Shown here in pieces: positions 44,228-58,368 of a stretch of DNA of 64,000 bases. This DNA is from Gymnorhina tibicen (lineage: Eukaryota; Chordata; Aves; Passeriformes; Artamidae). Where the stretch lies: positions 434,001-498,000 of the forward strand of contig VXAZ01007538.1 of the NCBI GenBank assembly GCA_013399875.1, in the 5' to 3' direction. The notes under the pieces are model-generated. The model worked only from the letters and a program-made list of their open reading frames with translations, had not been told where the DNA came from and ran no database searches. Position 1 is the stretch's first letter. Each line of letters opens with the position of its first letter. A program made the translations under genes and the position numbers.

Positions 44228-47200
44228 TGAAATATTTTTCTATATCTTCTCCTGCTGTGACTGCACCATACAACTACCTCATTCCATATTGTATGTGTTA
44301 TGGAGATGAGCGTGAACTAAAACAATCTAAAATGCAAGCTTTGTCAAAGTAAGTGAACCTCATTTCACTACTCTGATGACACCTTTTTCCTGTGTGATCT
44401 CTCAATCACCTGCTGCACCAGTCCACTAGTGCATCTGCACCCACACAGTCCCAGGCTGTTGAATTCACTCTCACCTGAACCTGCTGCACGTGCTAACCAG
44501 GCCTCCTTCACTGAGGAATAACGCTTAGCTGGCAGCTGGGTAAGTCCCTCACATAAGGCCTTGGGCACTGCAACATGAATTCTTGGCTGAAGCTTTCAGG
44601 TACAAAAGTAGTGCAAGTAAGTAACTACACATTATCATAGTGATCTGTGCATTGTTTTAGAAGTCAGCCTTTTCAGTTAGTCAACAAGTGAAGCATAAAA
44701 TTATAGATGTAAACTTGTTCTAATGTATTTGTGCTGACGATCTCTGTTGCTTACTGTTCTTACGTAGTTGTTTGGCCATGTGCAAAAAGATGAGAGGAAA
44801 GGGCTTGTCCTTCAGTAAGGGGAGTAACTGACTTCCAGTGCACAAAGGACAGTCATTGCTACAGTCTCAAAATAATGATAATGTAGCTACCTGCAGGAAC
44901 AAGCAAGCAACAGGAGTTTACTCTGTCTTCTACCTATGATGGATTGTAAAGGATGCCAGAAGAAAACTGCTGATCTGTGCCAGGCACTCCATCGCAGCTT
45001 GGTTAAGTGTAGCAATGCTAGTTTGTCATGGAGGGTGAGTATCTTTGCCTGGCTTCATCTGCACTGGCTGCTCTGGCAGTGTGAGTACTCACGTGTTTGC
45101 AGGGTCATGGCCCGTGCTGACAGTACAGATGCAGAGTTTCTCTTCCAGTTCCATGTAAGATAAAACTTCACACATGGCATCTGTAGCTATGTAAAGGAGA
45201 CAGTCCTTATGCTAGAAGAAACAGTTGTTGCTTCTCCTGTGCTGTCTTTACAAAAAAACTTAGTGTCCTCCAGTGGCACTTTCATGTTTCACTCTGCATT
45301 TTCATTCCAAAACTCTTCTGACTGCATCTGTTGTGACAGGTATGCAAACTTGAATAGTTCAGAATAGTTAGGTAGACCTCAAGTTGCAGGGTATAAAACA
45401 GAGAACAGCAGCTGGGGGTACAAGTGGGACAGCAAGGCAGAGAATTGGAACTGAAGCTCACAGCAGCTCCTTCCTTTAAATAAAGCAACCAGGCTGGAGT
45501 GGGGAATTAATTTAATACCCAGATGCAATGCCCTAAAAATATGGCTGTAAAATCATTCTTAAGTTCATCACAGCATTGCAGGCTTGTGCTGACACCCTGT
45601 GAAAATGAAGCAAGAGGGAAGATGCATGATGGACTTCTGTGACAACTCATTTCACTTCCAAAACTTCCTATGGCATAAACTCAGGTCTATGTCGTTTCTG
45701 TTTTCATGTGTCTGTCCTTGCATCTAAGCTTAATGCCAGTAATGGCCACCAGCAGAGTGACTATTAAATGAATATTTCAAAATCTGGTTAGAAAACAAAT
45801 ATTAAAGTTGTAATCATGAGATCTTTGGGAAAGATGAAAAAACTACAGACTTCTTTCAATGCTGGATCGTAGATGAGGAATGTTTGATTTAATACATTTA
45901 ATTCAAATACTTCATTTTTAGCCTTGCCCATTCATGAGGAAGGTTAAAATCACAACTTGGGCTGGCACAAAATTTTAGTCAAGAATTATACGAATTATAT
46001 TATCACATCAGAATATTTTAGCACTTATAAAAAAAAAATGCTAAAGCAGAAAGAGGAAGGCTTTGAACAGATTTCCTGTTCTAAAAAGCCCAGAAAGAAA
46101 AGCTTTGCATGCAGGTTTCCTGTTTGTTTAGATTTATCCTTTAAAGTTCTAAATGCACTCAATATTATATGAAAGGCCCCTCAGCAGTGGTTTACCATTG
46201 ATGTTAAAGGGAGAGTGAATGTTAAGCTGTCATATGGAACTGTTGCAAGGCAGCATGGAGAGGGTCAAAGAAAATAACTTCACTGCCTTGGGTAACCTAA
46301 ACTGACTACATCATCAGCTGTGTCCTTAGGTCACCTGCTAGCTGCTCACAGCCTTTCCAGGTGCATGCTAAGCTGTGATCTGGAGTGTCTGGGAGTCTGT
46401 CCTGCTCCCACAGTCTTCTGATTCACCAAACCCAAAACATAGATTCTTCCTTCAGTTTTGACCCCCCTCTACTTGGCTTATTTAGATGGAAAGCACCTGA
46501 AATGCAAGTTTACCTAATTACTTTGGACCCTGCCAAACTGCATAAGGTCTTTAAAAATTGAGGACTATGAGCAAGAAGCTCTGAATCCCGTGGCTTAGAT
46601 TACTAAACCCCTAGTAAAAATTTTATCCCTTGCTAGACCAGCCCTTAACTTCACCGCTCCCTAATTTTATGGAATAATAGTCCCTGGGCTCCTCTTACTC
46701 ACGAATTGTGATATAAATGATTGCCAACCAGTCTATTTTCCTTTCTAATTAGCAATAGGAAACAGAATTGAAGTTGCTTTGCCCCTTGAGGGACACAAGG
46801 GAGTTCCAAGGCTGAGGATGACACAAGATGCATCCTCTGCTGTAGGCTGCAGAAAAAATGTGTCTTTTTAGATTATTAAGAAGTCTTATGACCTCAAAGA
46901 AAAATAGTAGATGCCCTGAAATTATTAACTGTAAGGACAAGGGGAGGATGTGTTTTTTCTTCAACTGTGTATTTAAGAGAAGAAAACCTGGGCACCCACT
47001 ACTATCATGAACCACTTACTTCAGCAGAAGATGTAAGAACTGTAGTCCAAGTTCAGTGATATGTTATCCCCTTCTCTTTGTGACCACAGGGGTGTCTGGC
47101 CGTATACATTTCTTCCCAGGCAGGAAAAACAGATGACTGGTATCATCAAGATCAGCCTGATAAGATCACCTCAATTTTCCCTCTAGGGAGCTACAGAAGA

Positions 47201-47714
47201 ATGTTACGTTGGAGACAAGTTTATAACAACATCCCATAAGAAGGTCACCTGGACACTTTCTGTCCTGATCAATAGGCACTTTGTTTCATTGCTCTGACTG
47301 TGAAAGAGGAAGCAGAAATTGTGAAAAAACATGCAAAACGTATTCCCCAAACTTAACCATTAACATGCTTATGTTAAATGGAAATACCATGTTATCATTG
47401 CCAACCAAATGCATCAGGTTTTACTTAATTTGTGGCCTGACCTGGTAACACAACAGTAATTAAGCTGCACTATCTTCGTTAGAAGAAAGGAAAGGCTTGT
47501 TGTACAAAAGACTAATTAGATAACTTATACCCTCAATGCTAAAAGCTTTTGAAATCAAACCAATAGCTATGTATAATTCCTGAGACTGATTTGTCTTTCA
47601 TGTAACCCAGTAAATCACCACTAAATGAATTGTGATTTACCTTTGAGGAGCCTGCAGCTTCTCCACAATGGATTAAAGGAATAAATTAGGTCTTAACAGT
47701 TAAAAAAAACCCAA

Positions 47715-47990
47715 CTGAGATAGAAAGGATCACAGGGAATCTAGGCCATTTGTCCTCCACAAATTGGGAGAGACTATATTTTCAAGCCCTACTGATGATA
47801 TATTTGCAACTGCTCATGCTCTACCTCTCTCTTCCTCTCCTCTTAGAAACCCCTGGTGATGGACGTCCTATGTGGTGTCTACAAAACCCTTCTGCAGAGA
47901 TTAACTAAAAGGATGATTTCTGCCCCCTTGGGCTGTAAGCTGCCTGTTTCTCTGGAGTGTTTTGACATGCATAAATCCTTTTCCATCTGC
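47715..47990 (-). mobile_element. Possible very old CR1/L3-type fragment
   Basis: Fragments such as GGATCACAGGGAATCTAGGCC and TTAGAAACCCCTGGTGATGGAC resemble the antisense of CR1-type 3' regions (aatctagg...; aaaacctccagtgatgga). Similarity is patchy and could be chance. Confidence 0.25.
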
Positions 47991-50900
47991 TATGCTCCCA
48001 GCATAGTGATCAGACATAGCCTTGATGATGTTACCAGCACTCTGTAAGCAGCCCACACAGTATGGGTCTATTAGCTGGAAAAAATATAGTCAAACCCAAA
48101 CAGCAGAACCGTGTAGTGGAGGTACATATTAAGAAAAACACCCAAGCCATTACCTTAGACTGTTTTCTGTTGAGACTGCTGAAGGTTTCCCTCACTATTT
48201 TAATTGCATGATTATAAAATCTGACTCAGCTTTTGAATTGTAAAGCAGCTCAGTCTGACAAAGCTAACAAAAAGACAGAGCGCACATTGAGTTTTCAGTG
48301 ATCACAAAGAAGTTAACCACATGGAAGATATTTCCAGTCACGTAACTCTGTATCAGTTTTTGCTTCCTGGGAGCGAAATGAAGGAGTCCTAGTGATGCCA
48401 AAAGTAACTAATAATACGTTTTCTGATGACCTGAAGAAGTTCTGTGCCAGATCTAATGCAGATACAGTACTTAAAGGCAATTGATTTATGTCAGTCTATG
48501 TCAGTAGAGGACTTAATCCTCTGTGTTCAGATGACGCCACTTTGGAAAAGCACTTGTAAGAAAGTGTTTCTTTTTTCCTTCCCACCCACCTGTAAATAGT
48601 CATAAGAATGAAATGGCAATGCTAGCTGGCTTACCCCACACCACAGCCCCGGCTCAGAATTCAGAGGCACAAGGCTGCCTCTAAACTAACCCTGGGATAC
48701 ACAGCTCTGGTGCTTGCCTGCTCCATAGCCTGGCTGGAGAATATGTTCCTATTGAAATGCTCCTGTCCTTCTGGACAATGTTGTAACAAATGGTAATGGG
48801 GATTGGGCTGATAGGGTTGCAGTGGGGAGCTGAAAGTTTGGGGACTTTCTAACATTTCATGGCCTTATTTTTGTCTACAAGGTAATCTTTGCAGATAGGT
48901 GCAATATGCTGTACAGCTTCCCAGCTCTGACTGTCTCTCTGAACACCCAGGGAGAGCCGTGCCGGCACTGGGTCTATTGCACAGGGAGACCCACACTTTA
49001 GAGCCTGGAGGGAACTACTAGGGTCTCCCCAGGGCCAGAGGAAAAAAACTGTGGGGCACTGAGATACATCAGTATGTTTGCCATTGCAGTGGAGAAAAGA
49101 TATGTTTGAGAGTTGTTAAAGATGCAATTGGCTCTATTGTTGCCCCAAACTCTTAAACAGGAAAAAAATCTCTCTCTTCTTGATTTCCTCAGTGTATGTC
49201 CTAGTTATGTAGGCTGTGTGCTAGGGGGTCGGGATTTGAGCCAGTGTTTGGCGACTCCAGAAATCAAAGACTTAGCACTTCAACTCATTTGCAAGTACCG
49301 TGTAATGAGCTTTGAGAATTCCTCTTTAGTCTGAGTTTGCTCTCAGAAGAAGTTCTGTAGCCTATGTATATTAGGGCAGCATAAATGACAGATGAGTCAA
49401 AGCCTTTTTCAGTCACTTCTCTTTTGAACCTGTAGAAGAATTATCAGACTTGACTGTCTGTGCTCTCCTGAAATTAATTAGAGCTTTACTTCCACTACTT
49501 TTAGTCTCAGTGAAAGTTTTGTTTCCTACTTATCATGATGACAGCGAAAAGCTTCTTAATATTTATCAGCAAGTTCAGCACTTTCAGGTTCCCAAAAAAG
49601 TTAAAAGGTGAGAGTTTAGATTTTCCCCCCTGTTTTCAGATTGTAGGAAGGAAACTAAAATCTTGATGCTAGCATAAAATTCTGTACAGAACTTGGACCC
49701 AGACCCATTGCATGAAAAGAGGACGCATCCTTTAAGTTAAAGACCCCAAAACCAAGCCAGAGCACAACTGAAGTACACTTCAAGGCTCCCTGTGAGCCTC
49801 CCAGTTGCATCGAATAGAGACACTGCTATGGTTTTTTTTCTCATGTGTCTTAGTTTGAAAACTTTATTTTTAACTTTGAGGTGCATTTCACACATTAGTT
49901 CTGAAAAACATCTCTATTGGCCTAACTCCTATTGAAGTCAGCAGAAGCTTCAAGTCATGAAGTGACCATAAACTAAGCTCAGCAGAGTGACCAACTGTGA
50001 TAAAAAGGAAGGAAAATGGTCCTACTATGGAATACGGTGACTCCCTGTGACTTATAAAAGAAGCTTTGGTAGCAGACTATTAGCCTAATGTCAACCCATC
50101 ACTTTTCCAGTGCTATAGTTACCCTTGCTCCACAGAGAGGATATTTCCAGCAGGAAATTATCTGAGATACCTGGCAAATAAATGATTTTATGAATGGCAA
50201 CTCTTACAACTGACTAAAGGCCACACTTCTCTCTAGTGCAACTGTTACTGCAGGTCTCTGGAGTGCTAAAGTTTTCTGGCATTACCTTGAAATCAGGGCC
50301 ACAACTGCCAGACTCAATTTTTAGTAAGAAGCAACAATGCAAGTGTGTTCTGGCACTGTAGCTGAGTCATATTTTGATACTCCTGCAGAGGGCAGTGGAA
50401 TATATTCTGGATATGGGACATGTCCAAAAGTTACGCTATTCTCTGTCTGAAAAATGGTGAAGTTACAGGTCTTGCTGGTGGTAAGAAATGTTTTCTTGCA
50501 TTTCTGCTCTAGAACTTGCATGGATCATATGCCTGCCTGCCCAGCATCAGCCAAAACAGTCACTTCCCTATGTTTCCTGCAAAATAAAAAGTAGGAACTC
50601 TGATATGGGCAGGGCTGTCTGAAAGGTGAGGAGGAGTGAGAACCAAATCTGAGCAAGATGTTTGGGGCAGTAAAATCCATTCTGCTTCTTGCTCTGTTGG
50701 TATTCAGGTTGTCTAGCCCTTAATAGTGGGGGAAGTCAGACAAAGAAGAGCCTCTTCATGTCCAATTTCCTAAACAATTGACAAAGTAAAGACAAATGCA
50801 GGCTGTCCAAAGTTATGCTGTTCAATATGCTAAATGCCAGCTGTTCTCTTGTAGTATTTTTGATAAGGACAGCTAAACAAGAGCAGAGGGGAGTGTAAGG

Positions 50901-53367
50901 TTGTTTTAACTATCTTTTTATATGTATATGTTTATGTATGCATTTATTTTAATTTTTATGTATATTATTGTGTATGTACTACTTTTGGGGCTACATTTGG
51001 ACATTAAATTAGACATGCCTTTTTTAGATTTGATTTTTTTCCCTGGGTGGATCTTTCCAAAGTGAGCCAACTTCACTGTAGTTAAAGAGACCATCAGTCC
51101 TGCCTGGCAATCTCAGCTTTTGGTGAAAGAATCAAGAAGTAATATTGTCATCTTACCTGCTCTGTCTGTGGTTCAAAATACAATAAATAACTGACTGAAA
51201 CATTGATTTATTACAACTACAAGTTAGGCTCTGCTCTCCAAAAATACAGTTCCATACTGGACCAGTTTTGGTGATATACCCCTGCTAGTAATCACATTAG
51301 AATTAAATAGAGGGTCCAAAGCTAAAATGCTTATTATTAGATCTAGTCCTGAAGAAATCTTCCTTTGCAAGGTTATTATCTCTCTTGCCAAACATCCTTT
51401 TAGCTCTATCACAGGAAGCAGTATAAACCATACTTTCTTCCACGTTTCTTAAAATGTCTCTCATTGAAGGCAGAATCAAGAAGAGCACCTGATGCAGATT
51501 ATACTGTGAGCTCTGCTGCTGTATCGTGATAAAAAAGAAATTGGTAAAGGAAGGATTTGAATCCTGCCTTCTTCTGTCTGAATGGAAACAGAAAACTGGG
51601 GGAAAAACTTTCCAGAGTGTGGTCTTGAGCTAGAAATAAGTCCTTTGTACTGGAAGTATTCCAATGTCAAATTATAAATGAAGAAGCCTTTTTTATTATT
51701 TTTGAAAGGTGTGTGGATTTGCATCCTGCCATCTCGAAGGAGACCCAAGTGCCAAATCTGAATGTTTCATTGTAGAATAATGGTCGACAACTCTTTGTAA
51801 TGTGAACTCAAGGCAAAGCCACAAGGGAGGAGGTAGGGAGGTGGGAAATGTAGCATGTCTCTCTCAAGTGTATTGTCTTCTAGCAAGAAAACAAGATGAG
51901 TTCTGAGCAGACGTATTTAATATCTCAAGAAAAAAAGGGGGGTTATTTCTAATTAGTGCTCATCTGATCCCCCAAAGCTACACATGACAAAGAAGTTTGC
52001 TTCATTTAGATCTCAACAAAATCTCACCAGAAAAAATGTTATTCTGATCATAAGCCTCTATTAAATTGAGTTTGTGCTACCATATTTGTCATTTTACAAA
52101 CTGGTGTTTGGTGCAAAAGTAGAAATATTAACATGTGCTGATGCTTGTACTGGATCTAGCATACACAAAGGAGCAGTTCAGGAGGTAGAGGCCACTGGCA
52201 AACTGCCATTTAGAGACAAGAAAACAATTCAAAAGTGGTAAGAAATTTACAAATGTTATGTATATGAGACCATTGAAGTTCTCATCTGCATTAATTCCGT
52301 GTTGTTTCTGGGTTACTCCAAGTCCTTTGTGTTTGTATTTTGAAAAACGTACATTTTCAGTTGAATGAAAAAGCTTGAGTTTTAAACCACAGTGTAATTG
52401 CCAGAGGTGGATTGAGCTCCTTGATGGTGGGGAGGGACTGAAACAATTTCAGCTGCTTGGGTTTCAGAATTGTTTAGTTACTTCTGGGCTGCCGTGTAAC
52501 TGATGCAAAATACAGATAATGGGCTGGGGCAAGGAAAGTAGAGGCTATTAGTAGATCAGTCCTGAATGTGCACTTATTTCTGCTCTCAGCAATTGTAGCA
52601 GTCACTGCTGCTTGCTGGGGATTTTGTTGCCCTGGGAGAGGAGGCCATCAGAAAAACAACCACGTGGCAACTGGTACAGCTTGTCTGCTAAAAAGACAAA
52701 GCATGATTGTTGTGAGAAATGCTACCTCCATAACGAGCACTTCGGCAACTCCTGGAACTTGGCACTTTGCTAACTTTTCTCTATACACAAACTTCCCAAC
52801 CAGCTATTTACGTGTACCTGAATAATTAGTAAGAAAAATTGTGTTGTTACCCCACACCAGGAAAAAACAAGACTCTAAGTATGTTTGTTAGAGGATATCT
52901 GTACTGCTTGTGCAAGAGTGTGCCGTTAAACACAAGAAACACTAAAGTCTTGAATTTAAACAGCATACATTGCAAGGAGAAAATTTTGAGAATTAAAAAT
53001 TAGTACTGAGACTGCAGCTAATTCAGAAGCAAGGAAACAATGTAATTTGCTCCTTTGAGTGATGATAGATAACATAAAATCTTTGGGTTTATAGTCCCTT
53101 CTCAGGGTAGCAAACCTAATGTACCTACCACTCTAAGTATTCACAAATGCACTACCTCCTCTTTGTTAAGCATTAGAGATCAGCACTGCCTTCCTGAACT
53201 GAGCCCCTGGAGCAGTGCTGCACCCGTGAATGATGCTCATGCAGTGCAGGCAATGATGTCAGCAGCTACAGTGAAAAAGTTGTAAAAGTTGTCATGGATG
53301 GGTTCCCCAGCTGAAGATTTGTTTACCTTGAGCATCACCCACCTAAGCTGACTTCAATGGAAACTAC
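47991..53367. other. Non-coding intergenic DNA (5.4 kb)
   Basis: No coding exon or clear repeat recognised. A locally AT-rich TATG-containing stretch is at 50910-50985. Confidence 0.65.
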
Positions 53368-53600
53368 AGCGCGCTCTTTCCAGTCGGCAGAATCTGGCAC
53401 AGATGCAAACCCGCGCCCCCCTTCCTGCAGGCACGGAGCGGCCGCGGTGCCCCTGCACGGCGCTGCTGCTCCGGCACTGCCGATGGGGCACCTGCACCAG
53501 CTGCGGGCGGTGCGCGCTCCCCGCCGGCCTCGGCACCGGCATTGCCCTCCGCTCGGGCAGGTGAGGAGGAGGTGAAGAAAAGCGGGGGCAGGGAACCGAG
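53368..53600. promoter_or_regulatory. Small CpG island, candidate promoter/first exon
   Basis: About 25 CpG dinucleotides in roughly 240 bases, including GGCCGCGG and CGGTGCGCGC, in the middle of a CpG-poor desert. It overlaps long frames in several phases on both strands, a composition effect rather than coding evidence. On the plus strand it ends with a clean donor, GGGCAG then GTGAGG, at 53560/53561, as a non-coding first exon would. No TATA box is evident. By synteny it could be a distal promoter of PCGF5 or of a lncRNA. Direction is not certain. Confidence 0.6.
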
Positions 53601-56600
53601 CAAGGGTTACAGCTGGGAGGACAGACAAAAGAGAGGATGGGAGGCGTGTGTAAAGCTGGGAGAGGGCTACGAGTGCTGCCGTCATTCCATCATTAGTAAT
53701 ACAGATCTCAATTTAGGGCACAGCTGTCTTCCTTGTGCCATACAACCCTGTCCCCTATCACCTGTGCAAATGCTTCTAGGACAACATAAATTTGTCTTGT
53801 GCAAGAGAGGCCCATTTGGACTATTTGTCAGAAATAATTTCTTTTAAAATATGACCAAATTGTCAGTTCAAAGTAAATTGCATCGGTGTGCCCAGGGTGC
53901 TACAATTTCTATGTCATTCATATGATAAAGCTATTAGGAGAGAACCTCATCCATGACTTGTTTCTGCTTCATCGCAAAGCTAACACCCTCCAGGTCTGGT
54001 AACTTGTTATGACTAACAACTTGGTGGAAACACTGAAAATAGCTCATGGGGAGGGAAAAGGAAGGGACACAAAGGAGACAATTTTCCAGAGCAGAGCTTC
54101 TGCAGAACCGAGGAGGTGTTTTCTGAAAGTTTGCTTTGATCCTATTTCTAGTGAAAAGTACTGTGTAAAACAAAACTGTATGGCTTACAGGATAGCAAAA
54201 AGAAAAAAATCTTTAAAGGGATTAAATCCTCATTCTCCTATTTATCTGAACAGAGACTTGCACCTGACTGGTTGTCTATGAAAAAAACTTAGAAATTAAT
54301 TACATTGATGTTTTTTTCTTCTACAGCAAGAAATGTCATTCACTAGGTAACATTTCTTTGATGCCCTATATTGCTTTATTGATATTAGGATGATGAAGCA
54401 TGCGTCCTTTGGTAATAGCTCAGTGAAGCTCAGTTGTGTTTACTGTAAGGAAAAGTAAAACTAATGTGGTAAATGAATAAAACTAATGTGCCTTTAAGAT
54501 GTTTTTAATCTTTGAACTTTATTTGCCTCAATAATTTTCTTTTATATGTGTAGGTTTGCTATGGATAGGAATAGGAAGTGCTTTTTAGGTATTGTCAATA
54601 TATTGCTTAAATTGCTCTTTTCCCTCTTTGTGATTTCCTTTCTGTGGGTCTGGGAATTCCTGTTCTGGTTTTCTGAGGAAGCAGGCTTATGCAATCATGT
54701 GATCTGGATGTGGTCTTGCATCTGTCTGTCCTGCTGTGGCAGCTTTTTAACGTACTAGTGAATTTTAACCAAATTGGAGAGCAGCAGCAGTCTCCAAACA
54801 ATTTATATTCTTATATATTTATGAAAATCAGGACCTCATTACCAAGGGGAGAGAGAGGCTCTAAGAGCGCCCCTAACAAGGGAGAGTGCCTCTACTAAGG
54901 ACTCAGCTCCTACAAGACACAAAAGATTCCACATGAAGAACTCTGTCATGAGTATCCTAAATCCAGATAAAACTTCACTTAAAATGCACACACAGTTTGC
55001 TCCCAGTGAACTGAGCTCCCAGATAAACTCCATAGCAAACCAGGGTCTTTGCACTCTCCTCACAAAACTGTTTGTTTTGTTTGTGTGACCTTGGTTGAGG
55101 GTAACCTAGATCCAAATGCTGCCTGTACATTACTATCCTTGTTTGTTTAGACAGATCTGGATCAGGTATGAAGAAATAATCATAAAAATGCTGCATTTTA
55201 TGATTCATTAAGCTTTTAGTTTGCACTTCATGACATAATAAATGGAAGTGCATGAAAAGCATTTCTAGGACCCTTTATTAATTGCTCTATTTCTGGGAAA
55301 TCTGCTTGGAAATTGGCCTGTTAGTGCTGCCTCCTCCCCTCTCCTGCAACAGCATGCAGTTCTTTCACCTCTAATGAAGTTTAATCAACACAGAAAAAAA
55401 AGAAGTGGTAGGCGTTCCAGGTCACAGGCATTGTGGTGACTCGAACGTTGAGTGCTTTTGACAGACCAGAATGCACTCTGCAAACCTTCCATTGTTCTTC
55501 TTGTAAGAACAAAGGTAAAAATATAGACTCCTTGCTGCATTCTCTGCAGCAGTTTTGTCTTGATGGAGGTGATTTGTCACTCCATTTTTGCACATATGAA
55601 ATAGTGAATGAAATCATCCTTTTGTCACATTACTGCTGTTTGAATTCTCATTCTGTTGTTCAGTACTTCAATAGCTCTCAGGAAAATTAACCCCAGTGAT
55701 CCATCAGTTATTTTCTGTTGAGCTACTGGGTTTAATTATTCTGAAATGTTAAATGTATTTTCTTAACATAAATAAAGGTATTTCTTATTAAAAAATTGTA
55801 TTTCTTACAAAACATTTTTTAATGTCTTAGGGTGTTACAGAACTGATAATTGGGAACGTTTCCTTTTATTTTCTGTACTCAAAAATTAGTGTTTCTACTA
55901 TTATTTCCTTGTTGAGGAAAAGGGAAAACTGAGAACAGGCTCAGTTTTATAGTTACAATATTTCATACCTGAAACAAAACTGCTGTTCTCACCTACTACT
56001 GTAAGAAAGCTCATACAGAGAAAATGTTTCCCTTTCATGTTGTTCACCTCCCAGTTCCAGTACTGATGGAAGGTAAGAACGTTCAGCTAGGAGTCACTCG
56101 GGGTTTTCTGGTTTTCGTTAGCAGGTGGTGACTCTAAGGATCTGTCAACTTTCTCTTGCCTCACTAAAATCTTGTCAGGGATGAAAGTTGAGCTGAGACT
56201 GCTTTTTGTTCTGTGTAGTTTCCTCATGTTCCCAAAGGACTGGTGATGGTGCAACTTGCATACCTCTAACGATATTGCTGGTGTGCCAGAGGTAAATGCA
56301 GGCAAACCACTGAAGTGGGACGCTTTTCAGAGGTGCACTATTAGCTTTGTTACCAGCTGCAGACAACAATCAGGATTCATGGCAAGTGACAATCTGGAGG
56401 CTTCTTGACTGTGTTGCGATAGCATTACTCCATCAGTGTTGTAGTATTTCCAACCCCCTCCATGAGCACAGCTTTCCATTTTTTGCTGTTAGGGAAACCA
56501 TACTGCCTGGAAAGATGTCTATATTAAGATGACATATTATATGGTGTTGGGAAATAGATTTGCATTTGATTGGCTTATTCCTAGAAGATTAGTCTTAGAG

Positions 56601-58288
56601 ACTAACCACATACAAAAGTATTTCTTCAAATGTCATTTCTTAAGTTTAATGTACAGCTTGAAAAAGAAGACTTTGCTAAGAGCTGTCTTCAAAGACGCTT
56701 AAAAACTTTCACAGAGATTGAATGCAGGCAGGGAATGATGCCTGACCACCACATGCTTTTATAAAACTTAGTATTATGTGTAAAAGGATGCTCTTGGCTT
56801 CTATAGCTACTTTGCTTCTGTTCTTTTCCAATAGTGTCTCCTGGCTGGGCTTAGAAGAGGTGGCTGCCAATGGGAATATTAGTGCAACAGGAAGGAGAAC
56901 GACTGGAAAGACACAGAAAGTTCTCCTGCAATCCCAGAGATGCTCTTTAAGCAGTCAAAGGGGCCTCCATTATTTTGCCTTCAGCAAAGTTTGCTGGGAA
57001 AGCAGTTACCCTGTGATAGACAAAATAAGTACAGACTTCTAAGAGGAAGGAATACAAATAGGTTTGCATTGCCATTGTCAGCCCCAAGAAAAAATGGAGT
57101 CTTTCATGTAGCAGGCAGAACACGTGACTAAACAGGGACTCCCCCAGCCTGCTTACAGCAGCCAGGGCAGAAACCCAGGCACAGGGATGCCAGACATCCT
57201 CACAGGAAAGGTGCTCCTGCTCCTCTTCATACCACACTGAGCCACTTGCCAGTCACACAGGAAGAGATGGAGAGATTTCCTCCAGGCAGCCACAGGTAGC
57301 AGGTGCTACAAAGGGAAAGTGTACAACCCCTCCGGGGTATGGCAGGGGGACAGAAATATAAGGAGAAAGGAATTGACAGTGAAGCATGACCCGTGTTGGG
57401 GAGAGAGAAATCTGAAAAAATGGGGCTGCTTAGAGTTCTAAAATGGAAAATGAACTAAGACCATAAGGGAGAGGCTGGGAAGAAAAAAAGAAATTTGGGA
57501 CATATCTCCAAGTCTGGATTTCCAGTTTGAAAAATTGGTTGCAATTTTCCTCTCTCATACAAACACCTCTCCCCTTAATACAGCAAAACAGCTTCACTAT
57601 TGGTCAGAAGATAGATGGTCTGGTAATGAAGTGCTTTAACAGCACTTAAGACTTTTCCATTGGGTAGAAATACATATTCATCAGAGAAATACATCATTGT
57701 TCATGGAATTTGCTGTGATGTTTTTTGTATCTTCAGAAATTTCTTACTGACTTCTTGGAGAACATGGAACATGAAGGACTCTGTTGAGGTTAGTGGGATA
57801 TTTGCATTATTGACCCCTCCTCTCACAATATCTGGAACAAACATCATAGTAGTTTACAAAGGATTCTACTGGAAACCCAAAAGTGTCTTAAAAATACATT
57901 AATACTACTCTACATAAAGCCACACATCTCTGGAAATCTAGCTGCAGAATGAACCATCACATTACTACAAAGCTGAATAGCTTTAAATACAAAATGCTGA
58001 ATTTCTGAAAGCTGGTCGCAGTAGCCTCTCTGTTTTATGCACTATTAAACTGGTGTGCAACAGGCTGTCACTGAACATTTGTTCCACATTTTGCTGAATG
58101 AAGAATGAATGCAAGGCAGCTGAGGTACCTTCCCTGCAGAGAGCAAAGATGAACAATTTCGGAAGCTGTTGCAGGGATAGAAAAGGAGAGTTGTGGGCTA
58201 CCAGCAGTGATGCTTATTCAGAGATTGTGAGAGAAGGAAGGAAGATGCTGGGGCCTACTGAAATTGCTGGAGCTATTATACAATCCAT

Positions 58289-58368
58289 TAAAAAAAACCC
58301 AAAACCCCCCCAAAAAACGCAAAACAAAAAAACACAAACAAAAAACCATAATCCCAAAAAAACAACTC
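58289..58368. repeat. A/C-rich low-complexity tract
   Basis: Runs of A and C (AAACCCAAAACCCCCCC and similar); the complement is a T/G tract like that at 2889-2951. Confidence 0.85.

Larger units (their letters stand above)
32699..47699. other. Non-coding intergenic DNA (15 kb)
   Basis: No recognisable gene. The longer frames (36272-36670 minus, 37779-38219 minus, 39959-40417 plus) fall in locally GC-richer patches, overlap frames on other strands and match no family I know. Small tandem repeats are at 36887-36918 and 44188-44227. An E-box cluster is at 46231-46363. Confidence 0.65.

Noticed and set aside
51550..51590. MIR/tRNA-like GGATTTGAATCCTGCC motif
   Set aside because: A single short motif without the rest of a SINE.
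53335..53847. Overlapping frames of 62-116 residues on both strands in the CpG island
   Set aside because: Open frames in several phases at once are a result of GC-rich, stop-poor composition; none resembles a known protein.
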